Under the pieces are notes generated by a model. The model saw only the letters and a program-made list of their open reading frames with translations. It did not search any database and had not been told where the DNA came from. From Pampinifervens sp037481935 (GTDB taxonomy: Bacteria; Aquificota; Aquificia; Aquificales; Aquificaceae): 64,000 bases of DNA. Below, piece by piece: positions 26,701 through 33,717 of this stretch (its first letter is position 1; every line of letters starts with the position of its first letter). The position numbers and the translations under genes were made by a program. The stretch lies in assembly GCF_046159715.1 (NCBI RefSeq), contig NZ_JBJXCT010000006.1, positions 1 through 64,000 on the forward strand, in the 5' to 3' direction.

Positions 26701-27088
26701 CTACCTTTTCAAGTTTACAGCCGGACAGTTTACCTTTGACCTGCTTGATGGAGACCTTCATGTTTACGACCACACCACCGACCATCATAGAATAGTGTCA
26801 AGCCTGAGTGGTGGTGAGACATTCCTTGCAAGCCTTTCCCTTGCCTTTGCGGTTGCGGACATACTTTCCCAGAATGCACCCCTTGAAAGTCTTTTCATCG
26901 ACGAGGGCTTTGGCTCTCTTGACAGGGAAACGAGAGAGTCCCTATCGGAGTTTTTTGACCTCATAAGGCAGTCCACAGACAGGCTTGTAGGCATAATAAC
27001 CCATGTGGAGGACATAGCGGAGAAGTTCTCGCAGCGTATTGAGGTGGAAAAAAGCGGTGGCTCTGCAAGGCTGAAGGTCATATATTAA
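23693..27088 (+). CDS. sbcC: SbcC/Rad50 ATPase subunit
   Basis: A 1131-residue SMC-like protein. The Walker A GRTGAGKTS lies near residues 33-41. Two very long coiled coils (about 175-555 and 570-975) flank a zinc hook with C559-P-V-C562. The C-terminal half-domain has the ABC signature SLSGGET and Walker B FIDEGFGSLD. It dimerises through the hook to tether DNA ends and controls the SbcD nuclease by ATP binding. The ATG lies inside the sbcD 3' end. Confidence 0.94.
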   Translation: MRPIRLEIENFTVYRGKHSLDFSPLNFFVIKGRTGAGKTSLIDALCYALYGTVPRYGGEKAHRHLISRGQNFMRVALEFSVRGRRYRVEREYEAGKKRAQSDFRFYEEGKPKPFKEEELRRHIKDILRLDYNTFTKVILLPQNQFDRFLKPQEQRERREILNSLLGFSGLFSALKELVGEEYRGLMSRLQALQLRLEQLSHISPEEVARKEAEVRRLEKEYERLLREKSELEKTLSLCRERDGLLREKEEVQEKLGELISEEETIQGKRQTLERALEILPHLPKIEHYERLLKEEERLLREKQGRELDLKKCSDERQMVEEEFRRIREEFESLEDYNKKRLELGSLLQILQQYASLRRERDSLEEEIGTVEREMAKRSEKEKELRERFSKGLDITRQVSEAIRALEEKGVEDGMIRVEELRGKIRKLEEMKEEEDRLREEKGILQKELDKKREELRAKLDEQNSLTEEIEEFERELEALRLSLSVEGELLQEEARLRDLHARAVELRDFRNKKKLYQSRVLELEEGLRLLESEREKLQEKRLDVYALEIRAGLREGDTCPVCGGTVGHLVSEKSEEDLQEILHRLKELEEERERLKKELSEAHANISFLERKEEELSGLLGGLSEEEIEKRLSEVQKSLKEMQEKRKTVQKKEQELNILRKRHGELSKQIDLLRSQEAELREKVSASLTLLKRLEEEEQSILTSLGGDVEAVLEEVQRVEKEYAELRSLREKERKFMQKLEEIQKELSEVEKGLAELNEKVRGLQSQKASVEEKLIKIEEEVVKITGEKPSELLAQRLKRKMEELEKKVREVQKEYQNTVSYLQKVRAEEARLVSDIQNMEKFISSLQKQRASLSVELYQLQERFGSLEEAIKCALSQEEIRAIQKHIEDYEKERHNLQSRLESLEKRLEALKHLPETHYVEERLRELSSELYQNRETYGSLQGEIEKLKRELLEREELEKVLTELQWQVSLYERLKNDLADNQFPEFVSQLMLRRITERASYYLFKFTAGQFTFDLLDGDLHVYDHTTDHHRIVSSLSGGETFLASLSLAFAVADILSQNAPLESLFIDEGFGSLDRETRESLSEFFDLIRQSTDRLVGIITHVEDIAEKFSQRIEVEKSGGSARLKVIY

Positions 27089-27094
27089 AAAGCT

Positions 27095-27589
27095 ATGAAG
27101 ACCATAAGCAAAGAAGAGTTAAGAGAACTCTACGAAAAGGACTTCCCCCTGTGGGCTCAGATAAACCTTGAACTTCTGAAGGAAAAAGCCTTTGAGCTCG
27201 TGGACTGGGAGAACCTGCTGGAGGAGATAGAGGACATGGCTCAGAAGCACCTTGATAGTTGCATAAGTCAGCTGGCAAGAATTCTTGAGCATATGTATAA
27301 ATGGGACCATTTTAGAGAGCTGGCAGGTGGACAGACTGCAGGAAAGGGATGGATAAAAAGCGTGGAAAATGCAAGAGATGAGATTGAAACCATTCTGGAA
27401 GAATACCCAAGCCTGAAGAAGAAAATACCTCAGGAGATAGAAAGGGCGTGGAGGCGTGCCAGAAAAAACCTGAGAGTGTGGCTCAGAAACAATGACTACG
27501 ACCCTGAAAAATTCCGCATTCCAGAGAAGTGCCCCTATACCTACGATATGGCAATGAATAGAAACATAGGCGAGGTTATAAGCTCATGA
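27095..27589 (+). CDS. DUF29 family protein, copy 1
   Basis: A 164-residue all-helical protein of the DUF29 family, recognised from YEKDFPLWAQ, ELVDWENLLEEIEDMA and the following QLARILEHMYKWDH segment. The function of the family is not known; genes are often multicopy in cyanobacteria and Aquificota. It starts six bases after sbcC without a strong ribosome binding site, so it is likely read from the sbcDC transcript. It is a tandem paralogue of the next gene, with which it overlaps by four bases. Confidence 0.85.
   Translation: MKTISKEELRELYEKDFPLWAQINLELLKEKAFELVDWENLLEEIEDMAQKHLDSCISQLARILEHMYKWDHFRELAGGQTAGKGWIKSVENARDEIETILEEYPSLKKKIPQEIERAWRRARKNLRVWLRNNDYDPEKFRIPEKCPYTYDMAMNRNIGEVISS
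27107..27166 (+). repeat. 60-base direct repeat, copy 1 (in DUF29 copy 1)
   Basis: The stretch is repeated at 27598-27657 with one mismatch (T at 27157 against G at 27648), offset 491 bases. A further nearly identical stretch begins at 27194 and 27685. Neighbouring coding sequence is much more diverged. Confidence 0.9.
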
Positions 27590-28074
27590 AAACCCTGAGC
27601 AAAGAAGAGTTAAGAGAACTCTACGAAAAGGACTTCCCCCTGTGGGCGCAGATAAACTATGAACTTCTGAGAGAAAGGCTCTACGAGCTCGTGGACTGGG
27701 AGAACCTGCTGGAGGAGATAGAAGATATGGCACGCTCTGACCTGAAAACCTGTATAAGCCAGCTGGCAAGAATACTGGATCACATGTATAAGTGGGACCA
27801 TTTCAGGAGCCTTATTGGTGGAGAGACTGGTGGTATAGGATGGCTCAAGAGTATAAGGTCAGCAAGAAGCAAAATACTTGACGCCTTTGACATGGCACCC
27901 AGTTTGAAGAAGAAACTACCGCTGGGGATTGAGCTGGCATGGGGCTCCGCAAGAAGGAAGATAGAAAACTGGCTCGAAGACAATGGCTATAACCCAGAGG
28001 ACTTCCACATTCGCAAAGAGTGTCCCTACACCTATGAAGAAGCCATGACCAGAAACCTGAGAAAGGGGCAATGA
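27586..28074 (+). CDS. DUF29 family protein, copy 2
   Basis: A 162-residue protein with the same family signature as copy 1 and the same length. The first 75 residues are almost identical to copy 1, while the C-terminal half is diverged (for example MAPSLKKKLPLGIELAWG here). It overlaps copy 1 by ATGA and the M16 peptidase gene by four bases, so all are probably one operon. The function is unknown. Confidence 0.85.
   Translation: MKTLSKEELRELYEKDFPLWAQINYELLRERLYELVDWENLLEEIEDMARSDLKTCISQLARILDHMYKWDHFRSLIGGETGGIGWLKSIRSARSKILDAFDMAPSLKKKLPLGIELAWGSARRKIENWLEDNGYNPEDFHIRKECPYTYEEAMTRNLRKGQ
27598..27657 (+). repeat. 60-base direct repeat, copy 2 (in DUF29 copy 2)
   Basis: 59 of 60 bases match 27107-27166. 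Such identity in a diverged paralogue points to recent duplication or gene conversion of the 5' part. Confidence 0.9.
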
Positions 28075-29360
28075 AACTATTTTTAATATTTCTGGAGGTG
28101 TTTTTTATGGCTACAGCAGTTTTTGCCGGAGAACTCAAAACCTATAAACTACCTAACGGTGCAAAGCTAATCGTAAACCGCAGGGATGATACAGAAGCGG
28201 TAGCCCTCCATGTGTGGTTCAGGGTAGGCTCTGTATACGAGGACTATCAGCAAAAAGGCATGGCTCACTTTCTTGAGCATATGCTCTTTAACGGCTCAGA
28301 AAAGTATCCTTATGGTCAGATAGACTACATGGTGGAAAGTCTTGGTGGTAATCTGAACGCCGGCACATCAAAGGAATACACCTTCTACCATATAACCATA
28401 GCCAAGCCCTACTGGAGGCAGGCACTGGATGTGCTTTATCAGCTTACCCAGAAGCCCCTATTACTTGAGGACATGGTAGAAAAGGAAAAGCCTATAGTCA
28501 TAGAAGAGCTCAGGCGCGGCAAAGACAACCCCACAACGGTCCTCTGGGAAGAATTTGAAAAGCTACTTTACAAGGTCTCACCCTATCGCCATCCCATAAT
28601 AGGCTACGAAGAAACCATTCAGAAGTTTACAAGGGATATGCTCCTTGACTTTTACAGAAACTTCTACCAGCCAAGGAACATGTATGTGGTGGTGGTTGGG
28701 GATGTGGAGCCGGAGGAGGTCTATCAGGAGGTGCTCAAAACCTTCGGGAAGGAGGAGGGAAAGCCCGTGCCACGCGTTGAGCTAATCCCTGAGCCAGAAC
28801 AGTTAGAAAGCAGAAGCAAAACCATAAAAGACAGAAGGGTTGAAAAAACCTACTGGCTCATAGGCTGGAGAGTGCCTGCCATAGGCACAAAGGAATACTA
28901 TGCCCTTGTGGTGCTTGACCAGATACTGGGCAACGGCAGGACATCCTTACTTTACAGGGAGCTGAGAGAGAAGGGACTTGTATACAGCATATCCACCGGA
29001 GACTTTGGAAGACCAAGGGATAATATCTTCTTTGTATCTGCAACTCTTGACCAGAATAGGCTTGAGGAAGTCAAGTCAAAGGTGTTTGATTTGATGAACT
29101 CTTTGAAGGAAAGGTTAACAGAGGAAGAGCTCCAGAAGGCAAAAGAGAGGGTAATAAACTCTGAAGCCTTTGCCCTTGAAAGGGTTGAAAGAGACGCCTT
29201 CTACATAGGCTACTCCCTCACTGTGGTTGGTCTTCTTGACTACTACCTTTATTTTGAGAACAACATAAGAAGCGTGCGAAGAGAGGATGTGCTGAGGGTT
29301 CTGGAAAAGTATATCCTCAGCAAGCCCTATAGCGAAGTTATCATGGTGCCAGAAAGATGA
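28071..29360 (+). CDS. M16 family zinc peptidase, catalytic subunit
   Basis: A 429-residue protease with the inverted zinc motif HxxEH at H66-E69-H70 and the distal glutamate at about 145-146 in the VIEELRRG segment. A signal peptide (about 1-20, ending AVFAG) directs it to the periplasm. M16 enzymes enclose and cut small, unfolded peptides. It forms a pair with the next gene, which lacks the zinc motif; the two products probably make one heterodimer like mitochondrial processing peptidase or PqqF/G-like pairs. The genes overlap by four bases. Confidence 0.92.
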   Translation: MKLFLIFLEVFFMATAVFAGELKTYKLPNGAKLIVNRRDDTEAVALHVWFRVGSVYEDYQQKGMAHFLEHMLFNGSEKYPYGQIDYMVESLGGNLNAGTSKEYTFYHITIAKPYWRQALDVLYQLTQKPLLLEDMVEKEKPIVIEELRRGKDNPTTVLWEEFEKLLYKVSPYRHPIIGYEETIQKFTRDMLLDFYRNFYQPRNMYVVVVGDVEPEEVYQEVLKTFGKEEGKPVPRVELIPEPEQLESRSKTIKDRRVEKTYWLIGWRVPAIGTKEYYALVVLDQILGNGRTSLLYRELREKGLVYSISTGDFGRPRDNIFFVSATLDQNRLEEVKSKVFDLMNSLKERLTEEELQKAKERVINSEAFALERVERDAFYIGYSLTVVGLLDYYLYFENNIRSVRREDVLRVLEKYILSKPYSEVIMVPER

Positions 29361-30610
29361 GGTTTATAATACTCTTGCTTTTGCTTTTCAGCTTTTCCTC
29401 TGGAGGTGCAAAGGTGCAGGAATACACTCTTGAGAACGGAGTAAAACTCATAATTAAGGAGACAAAGGGTAGGGGTATAGTGTCTGGAGTTATCTTCATA
29501 AAGTCGGGAACTCACGGAGAGTATAAGAGGGGTCTTACAAATCTGACTGCCACCCTTCTTACAAAGGGCACAAAAAGCTATGACGCTTACCAAGTCGCCA
29601 GTGCCTTTGAAGACTATGGAGGGAGCATATATGCCTCCACGGGGGATGACTATGTGGAGATAGGCTTTTCCACAAAGGTGGATGGTCTGGAAAAGGGTCT
29701 GAAGGTTATAAAAAGCATGCTTCTTGAGCCCCTCTTTTCTCAGGAGGACCTTGAGAGAGAAAGGCAGAATGCCCTTCAGGCAATAAAGTCAAGAAGAGAA
29801 AGGGGGCATGAGCTTGCCATGGATGCCCTCAGAAGGCTAACCTACAGGGGCTCAAACTATCAGGTGGTTCCGCTTGGACTGGAAGAGGATATCAAAGCCA
29901 TAAGCAGGGAGGATGTGATAAAAAGGTGGCATGAGGTTCTTAAGTCCAGAAATATGGTGGTAGCCCTTGTGGGAGATTTCAAAGGGGAGGAGGTCCTGCC
30001 TCTTCTGAAGGAGGTCTTTTCTGCAATTCCTGAGGGCGCTTACTGGATAAACCCTACAGATGTGCCTATGAAGGAAGACCTTCTTGAGAGGGTAAAAAGA
30101 CCGGGCTCTCAGGCAACCGTTTTCTGTGCCTTTGATGCACCTGAGTTCAGGGGTGAAGAATACTTCGCCTTTAAGGTGCTGGACTCTGTTCTTGGAGATG
30201 GAATGACTTCAAAGCTCTTTAAAGAGCTCAGGGAGAAAAGGGGCTACGCCTATGCTGTTTACTCTACCTATCCCACTCGCCTTGCCTCCCCAAGGCTCAT
30301 AGCCTACATAGGCACATCCCCGGAAAAAAGAGAGGACGCTCTGAGAGACATGGTGGAAGTGGTCAAAAAGGCGGACATTAAGCCCGAAGACGTGGAACTG
30401 GCAAAAAATAAGATAATCGGCGACTTTTTATTGGCTCATCAGACAAGGGCAAGGCAGGCCTGGTATCTGGGATTTTTTGAGGTGATGGGCTTTGGCTGGA
30501 AAGCGGATGAAGAGTATCCAGAAAGGATAAAGGCTGTTCGCTTTGAAGATGTGCAGAAGCTTAGGGAAAAATACCTTAAAATTCATCACTGCGTGGTGGT
30601 GGAACCCTGA
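29357..30610 (+). CDS. M16 family protein, non-catalytic partner
   Basis: A 417-residue M16 homologue with a signal peptide (about 1-17). The position of HxxEH is occupied by GLTNLTATLL, so it cannot bind zinc in the usual way. The C-terminal half keeps the family features (FKVLDSVLGDGMTSKLFKELREKRGYAY), including the Arg-Tyr pair that helps substrate binding. It probably completes the closed chamber with the catalytic subunit encoded just upstream. Confidence 0.9.
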   Translation: MRFIILLLLLFSFSSGGAKVQEYTLENGVKLIIKETKGRGIVSGVIFIKSGTHGEYKRGLTNLTATLLTKGTKSYDAYQVASAFEDYGGSIYASTGDDYVEIGFSTKVDGLEKGLKVIKSMLLEPLFSQEDLERERQNALQAIKSRRERGHELAMDALRRLTYRGSNYQVVPLGLEEDIKAISREDVIKRWHEVLKSRNMVVALVGDFKGEEVLPLLKEVFSAIPEGAYWINPTDVPMKEDLLERVKRPGSQATVFCAFDAPEFRGEEYFAFKVLDSVLGDGMTSKLFKELREKRGYAYAVYSTYPTRLASPRLIAYIGTSPEKREDALRDMVEVVKKADIKPEDVELAKNKIIGDFLLAHQTRARQAWYLGFFEVMGFGWKADEEYPERIKAVRFEDVQKLREKYLKIHHCVVVEP

Positions 30611-30909
30611 TGGCTGACCTTACAAAGGCCGGGCTTGACAGAGGTGACCTGCAGAAAGAGCTTGAACACACTCTCTTATCTGCAAAGATGCTCTACAGGA
30701 CATATTCTGTAAGCATTGATGACCTTACAGAGGAAGAGATGAAAGCTGACTTTGAGGAGTATTCAGACCAGCTGAGCAGAGTTGTTATACCTCTTGTAAA
30801 AAGGGCAGAGGCCTCAAGAGACTCAAAGCTGGTGAGCATGGCCTATGAGCTGAGATACACTTATGAGAAGCTACTTGAGCTTATCCAGCAGAGGTTAAAT
30901 ACTTCTTGA
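30610..30909 (+). CDS. Small helical protein of unknown function
   Basis: A 99-residue, mostly helical and acidic protein. No family is recognised. Its start shares one base with the stop of the M16 partner (TGATG), so it is likely translated from the same mRNA. The 3' end overlaps the opposite-strand sigma factor gene by 29 bases. It could be an adaptor of the peptidase or simply the last gene of the operon; nothing in the sequence decides this. Confidence 0.65.
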   Translation: MADLTKAGLDRGDLQKELEHTLLSAKMLYRTYSVSIDDLTEEEMKADFEEYSDQLSRVVIPLVKRAEASRDSKLVSMAYELRYTYEKLLELIQQRLNTS

Positions 30910-31567
30910 GCTTTTCAATGGCACCAGCCTTTATCTGAGAGACCCTTGCCATAGATATTCCCAGCAACCCTGCCACCTCTTTCACTGGCAGTTCTTCATA
31001 GTAGAGAAGCTGGAGCACCAGTTTTTCTCTTTCATCAAGGCTTTCAACAGCCCTGAGCAACCTCTCCCTCATGTCTCTTTTTATAACAGCCTCCTCAGGC
31101 CCCTCCTCCTTGCTTTCAAAGAGCTCCTCATAGCTTCTGCCCTCCTGAAAGATCTCGTCAAGGCTCAGAAGGTATGAAAAGCTTATAGCCTGCAGGTCTT
31201 CCTTCAATTTTGCTGGACTTTCGCCAAGATACTGTGCCAGGTCCTCGTCGCTCACCTCACCGCCCTTTTCCATACTTAGCTTCTCCATTGCCTCTCTTAT
31301 TGCCTTTTCCTTTGACCTGAGACTTCTGCTGACAAAGTCAAGACTCCTCAGATAATCATACATGGCCCCCTTTATGCGCAACTTCAGGTAGGCAGCCGGG
31401 TTTTTTGTCCTGTCCAGCTTTGGTAGAGCCTCCACGAGAGCCAGCACCCCATATCCTATAAGGTCTCTCACATCCACTGAGGCTGGCAGGTGTCTGTGAA
31501 TTCGGTAGGCTATCTGCTGGATTAGGGGAAGGTAAGACAGCACCAAATCTTTTTCCTCTGAGGTCAT
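30881..31567 (-). CDS. RNA polymerase sigma factor of the FliA/WhiG type
   Basis: A 228-residue sigma-70 family factor with region 2 (YLPLIQQIAYRIHRHLP to AYLKLRIKGAMYDYLRSLDFVSR, about 12-85), a short region 3 (about 95-130) and region 4 with a helix-turn-helix (LPVKEVAGLLGISMARVSQIKAGAIEKL, about 193-220). The size and RIKGAMYDYLR signature fit FliA (sigma-28), which transcribes flagellar genes, but no flagellar gene is in the window, so other targets are possible. The predicted -10 box TAAAAT ends 6 bases before the ATG. Confidence 0.88.
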   Translation of the reverse strand: MTSEEKDLVLSYLPLIQQIAYRIHRHLPASVDVRDLIGYGVLALVEALPKLDRTKNPAAYLKLRIKGAMYDYLRSLDFVSRSLRSKEKAIREAMEKLSMEKGGEVSDEDLAQYLGESPAKLKEDLQAISFSYLLSLDEIFQEGRSYEELFESKEEGPEEAVIKRDMRERLLRAVESLDEREKLVLQLLYYEELPVKEVAGLLGISMARVSQIKAGAIEKLKKYLTSAG

Positions 31568-31573
31568 GGGAAT

Positions 31574-31579
31574 ATTTTA
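31574..31579 (-). promoter_or_regulatory. -10 element of a predicted leaderless sigma factor mRNA
   Basis: Read on the minus strand, TAAAAT ends 6 bases before the ATG at 31567; no ribosome binding site is present. Confidence 0.5.
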
Positions 31580-31613
31580 GCGGTTATGAGCCTTATCAGG
31601 GTAGCGCAGAAGA

Positions 31614-31635
31614 TTTAAGTATATATTTACTTAAA
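31614..31635 (+). promoter_or_regulatory. Inverted repeat in the hemerythrin promoter
   Basis: TTTAAGTA, six bases TATATT, TACTTAAA: a perfect 8-base inverted repeat centred on a -10-like hexamer. It lies between the divergent sigma factor and hemerythrin genes, just before the AGGAGG of the latter. Probably a dimeric regulator site. Confidence 0.6.
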
Positions 31636-31653
31636 AACTCAGGAGGTATGACC

Positions 31654-32046
31654 ATGCTTGAGCTTAAGGACCTGCCAAAAGTTGCCAATGAACTCTTCAA
31701 CACCCTTCACGAGGAGGAGCTGGAGATAATAAGGGAGCTATATTCTGCCTGCGAGAAGGGTAAGAGGGATGAAGTGGACAGACTGATGGATATACTCCTA
31801 TACGATGTGGAAGACCACTTTTCTACAGAGGAAGATTTGATGAAGGAGGCAGAGTTTTTTGCCTATCCAATGCACAAGGCAGAGCATGACAGCATGAGAA
31901 AAGACCTGAAAGCCCTCTACCTCAGCTGGAAATCTTCAGGAGACATGAGGGAGGTGAAAGACTTTATAGAAGAAAGGCTCATACCATGGCTCCTGCTCCA
32001 CATATCCCGCTGGGATTCAGTGACCGCCGTGCACATAGGGGATTAA
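31654..32046 (+). CDS. Hemerythrin-domain protein
   Basis: A 130-residue four-helix protein with all seven diiron ligands: H19, H55, E59, H74, H78, H116 and D121. Such proteins bind oxygen, nitric oxide or serve in iron-sulfur cluster repair. No extra domain is present. ATG 31654 is chosen because AGGAGG is 7 bases upstream; the earlier ATG at 31648 is too close to that site. Control by the inverted repeat upstream suggests induction by a gas or redox signal, which is inference. The 3' end overlaps the CPBP protease gene by 30 bases. Confidence 0.88.
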   Translation: MLELKDLPKVANELFNTLHEEELEIIRELYSACEKGKRDEVDRLMDILLYDVEDHFSTEEDLMKEAEFFAYPMHKAEHDSMRKDLKALYLSWKSSGDMREVKDFIEERLIPWLLLHISRWDSVTAVHIGD

Positions 32047-32502
32047 AAAGCTCAGCCACAGCACATTGCTGGCAAGGTGAAGAAGGAATGCAAAGCCCAG
32101 AGATCTTGTCTTCTGGTATACGTATCCATAAAAGAGTGAAGGGAAAAAGGTAAGCACTGACCAGATGTCTGTGTAGAGAATAATGTGTGGAAGGGCAAAA
32201 AGAACTGAAACTGCAAGGTTTGAAAACCTCTGCATAAGATAGGCTCTGAAGAAAAGCTCTTCTGCAAAAGCCTGAAGAGCAAGGCTGAAAAAACCCTGAG
32301 GGTAAAGAATATACAGAAATGGCAGTAAAAGAAGACTTGCATTCCACCTACTCCTCAGTCCAAACCTTTCAGAGGGCAGAAAGGCAAGGGGAAGGAGAAG
32401 AAGGGCGGTGCTCAGGTTTGGGAAACCGTATAACCTGTGAAGGGTCAGGTTTATAAGAAGAAGTCCATAAAGTAAAAGCTCAGTAGACCCTTTTATAGAC
32501 AA
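32017..32502 (-). CDS. CPBP family glutamic-type intramembrane protease (putative sorting protease)
   Basis: A 161-residue polytopic membrane protein. All CPBP (Abi) catalytic motifs are present: E81-E82-x3-R86, F102-x3-H106 and H142-x3-N146. It is shorter than the typical 200-300 residues but has about five hydrophobic segments covering the catalytic core. It is the last gene of a gspE-gspL-gspM-gspK operon, and its start lies within the 3' end of gspK. Myxosortase-like CPBP enzymes are proposed to cut Cys-containing C-terminal sorting signals on proteins exported by T2SS. Two such tails occur in this window, so this is the leading candidate for their processing enzyme. The function is inferred. 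Confidence 0.8.
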   Translation of the reverse strand: MSIKGSTELLLYGLLLINLTLHRLYGFPNLSTALLLLPLAFLPSERFGLRSRWNASLLLLPFLYILYPQGFFSLALQAFAEELFFRAYLMQRFSNLAVSVLFALPHIILYTDIWSVLTFFPSLFYGYVYQKTRSLGFAFLLHLASNVLWLSFLIPYVHGGH

Positions 32503-33328
32503 TCCTCCCCTCCTGCCTGTCGTAGATGGCAGAAAAGCTCACGCTGTAGCCACCGCTTTTGAGGTCCATAACTATGTGAAAAAACCTGCTTTTTGTATCT
32601 ATGTAGTTTTTCATCCTGTAAAGCATGTCAAAGGTAAAGCCTTCCACGAGCACCAGGTCTTCTGGTCTTTTGAAGGACTCTTTAGCTCTTCTTTCCATTA
32701 TCCTGCTTGCAAGGGTCTGGTCTATGCGAGGGTCAAGGGCAGTAAGGACCTGAAGGGGTGCGGTGTTTACGTTTACCCTTCCAGAAGAGAAGGTGGTGGT
32801 CAAGCTCCATAGCCCCGGGTAGAAGCTGTTTCCTACTGTCTTGCCCTGCAGGTCTTCTGGCTTGAAGCCCACATAAAGGAGCTCTTCCTTTGAACTCAGG
32901 GGTGCCCTCTTTATGGGATACTGGCTGTCAAAGCTACCATCCTTCTTACCAATCCATATAAGGAGCCTGTCCAAATACTGGGGGTCAATTCTGAGGGAGG
33001 AAAAGAGATGCCTGAAAAGCTCTGGGTTTTCGCCTGCGGTGTTGAGGTTTATGAACCTATCCTCGTCGTAGATGCTTATGGTCAGCTCTCCCTTCTCCGT
33101 TTTGAAGCTTATGGGGAAGGCCCATCTTTCCTGCAGATGGTCCACAGAAGGGTCATCAGACCTTATTATAGCGAGGGCAAGGGGCAGAGCAGATTTAAAG
33201 ACATAAAGAGCCTGAGTGCGTGCATAGACCTGCTGGACTGCAATCTGAGTGCTCCTGACTGTGCTGTAGAGGTCAAGAACAAGGACGCTGGCGCTGATAA
33301 AAAGTATGAGGGCAAGAACAACTGTCAT
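32480..33328 (-). CDS. gspK: Type II secretion minor pseudopilin GspK (copy 1)
   Basis: A 282-residue protein with a short N-terminal hydrophobic helix (about 1-22) as in pseudopilins, but with a degenerate prepilin motif. The large periplasmic part has the two NxNTA motifs (INLNTA near 92, VNVNTAP near 193) that mark the helical GspK insert domain. GspK caps the pseudopilus tip with GspI and GspJ. It overlaps the GspM-like gene by four bases and the CPBP gene by 23 bases. Confidence 0.85.
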   Translation of the reverse strand: MTVVLALILFISASVLVLDLYSTVRSTQIAVQQVYARTQALYVFKSALPLALAIIRSDDPSVDHLQERWAFPISFKTEKGELTISIYDEDRFINLNTAGENPELFRHLFSSLRIDPQYLDRLLIWIGKKDGSFDSQYPIKRAPLSSKEELLYVGFKPEDLQGKTVGNSFYPGLWSLTTTFSSGRVNVNTAPLQVLTALDPRIDQTLASRIMERRAKESFKRPEDLVLVEGFTFDMLYRMKNYIDTKSRFFHIVMDLKSGGYSVSFSAIYDRQEGRIVYKRVY

Positions 33329-33717
33329 CTTATGGTCATATCAACCTCATAAATTCCCTGACCAGTGTTGTCCACAGACCTGAGCTTGAGTATTTCCACA
33401 CCCGAATTTTCCAGAGAATACACAAGCCTTGGCAAGTTCTCACCTCTCAGGTTTCTCGCCTTTACTTCATAGCCCACATCCACCTGTTTGAAAGAAACAA
33501 AGTCTGCACCCACTTCTGATAGCTTCTGACGGACAAAGTTTTCGTCAATATTAGCCTTTTGACGGGTCTGGTAGTTTTTCAAAAGTAGCATAACCTCCTT
33601 ATACCTCAAATACTCAGCATAGTAGCCGTCCCTTAGCCTGTAGTAGCGGTCAAGGAGAAGGGCAAGCAGGACAAGCGTCAGCAAGAAGAATATGAGGTTT
33701 AGCCTGCTCATACTCAT
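33325..33717 (-). CDS. GspM/PilO-like assembly protein of T2SS (copy 1)
   Basis: A 130-residue protein with one N-terminal transmembrane helix (about 7-24), a coiled-coil stretch and a small alpha-beta domain (about 70-130), the layout of GspM and PilO. Primary sequence similarity is low, so the assignment rests on architecture and on its place between gspL and gspK with four-base overlaps. GspM binds GspL in the inner-membrane platform. Confidence 0.7.
   Translation of the reverse strand: MSMSRLNLIFFLLTLVLLALLLDRYYRLRDGYYAEYLRYKEVMLLLKNYQTRQKANIDENFVRQKLSEVGADFVSFKQVDVGYEVKARNLRGENLPRLVYSLENSGVEILKLRSVDNTGQGIYEVDMTIR

Noticed and set aside
27107..27657. A CRISPR-like or mobile repeat
   Set aside because: The repeat consists of two copies within homologous coding sequence; it is explained by gene duplication.
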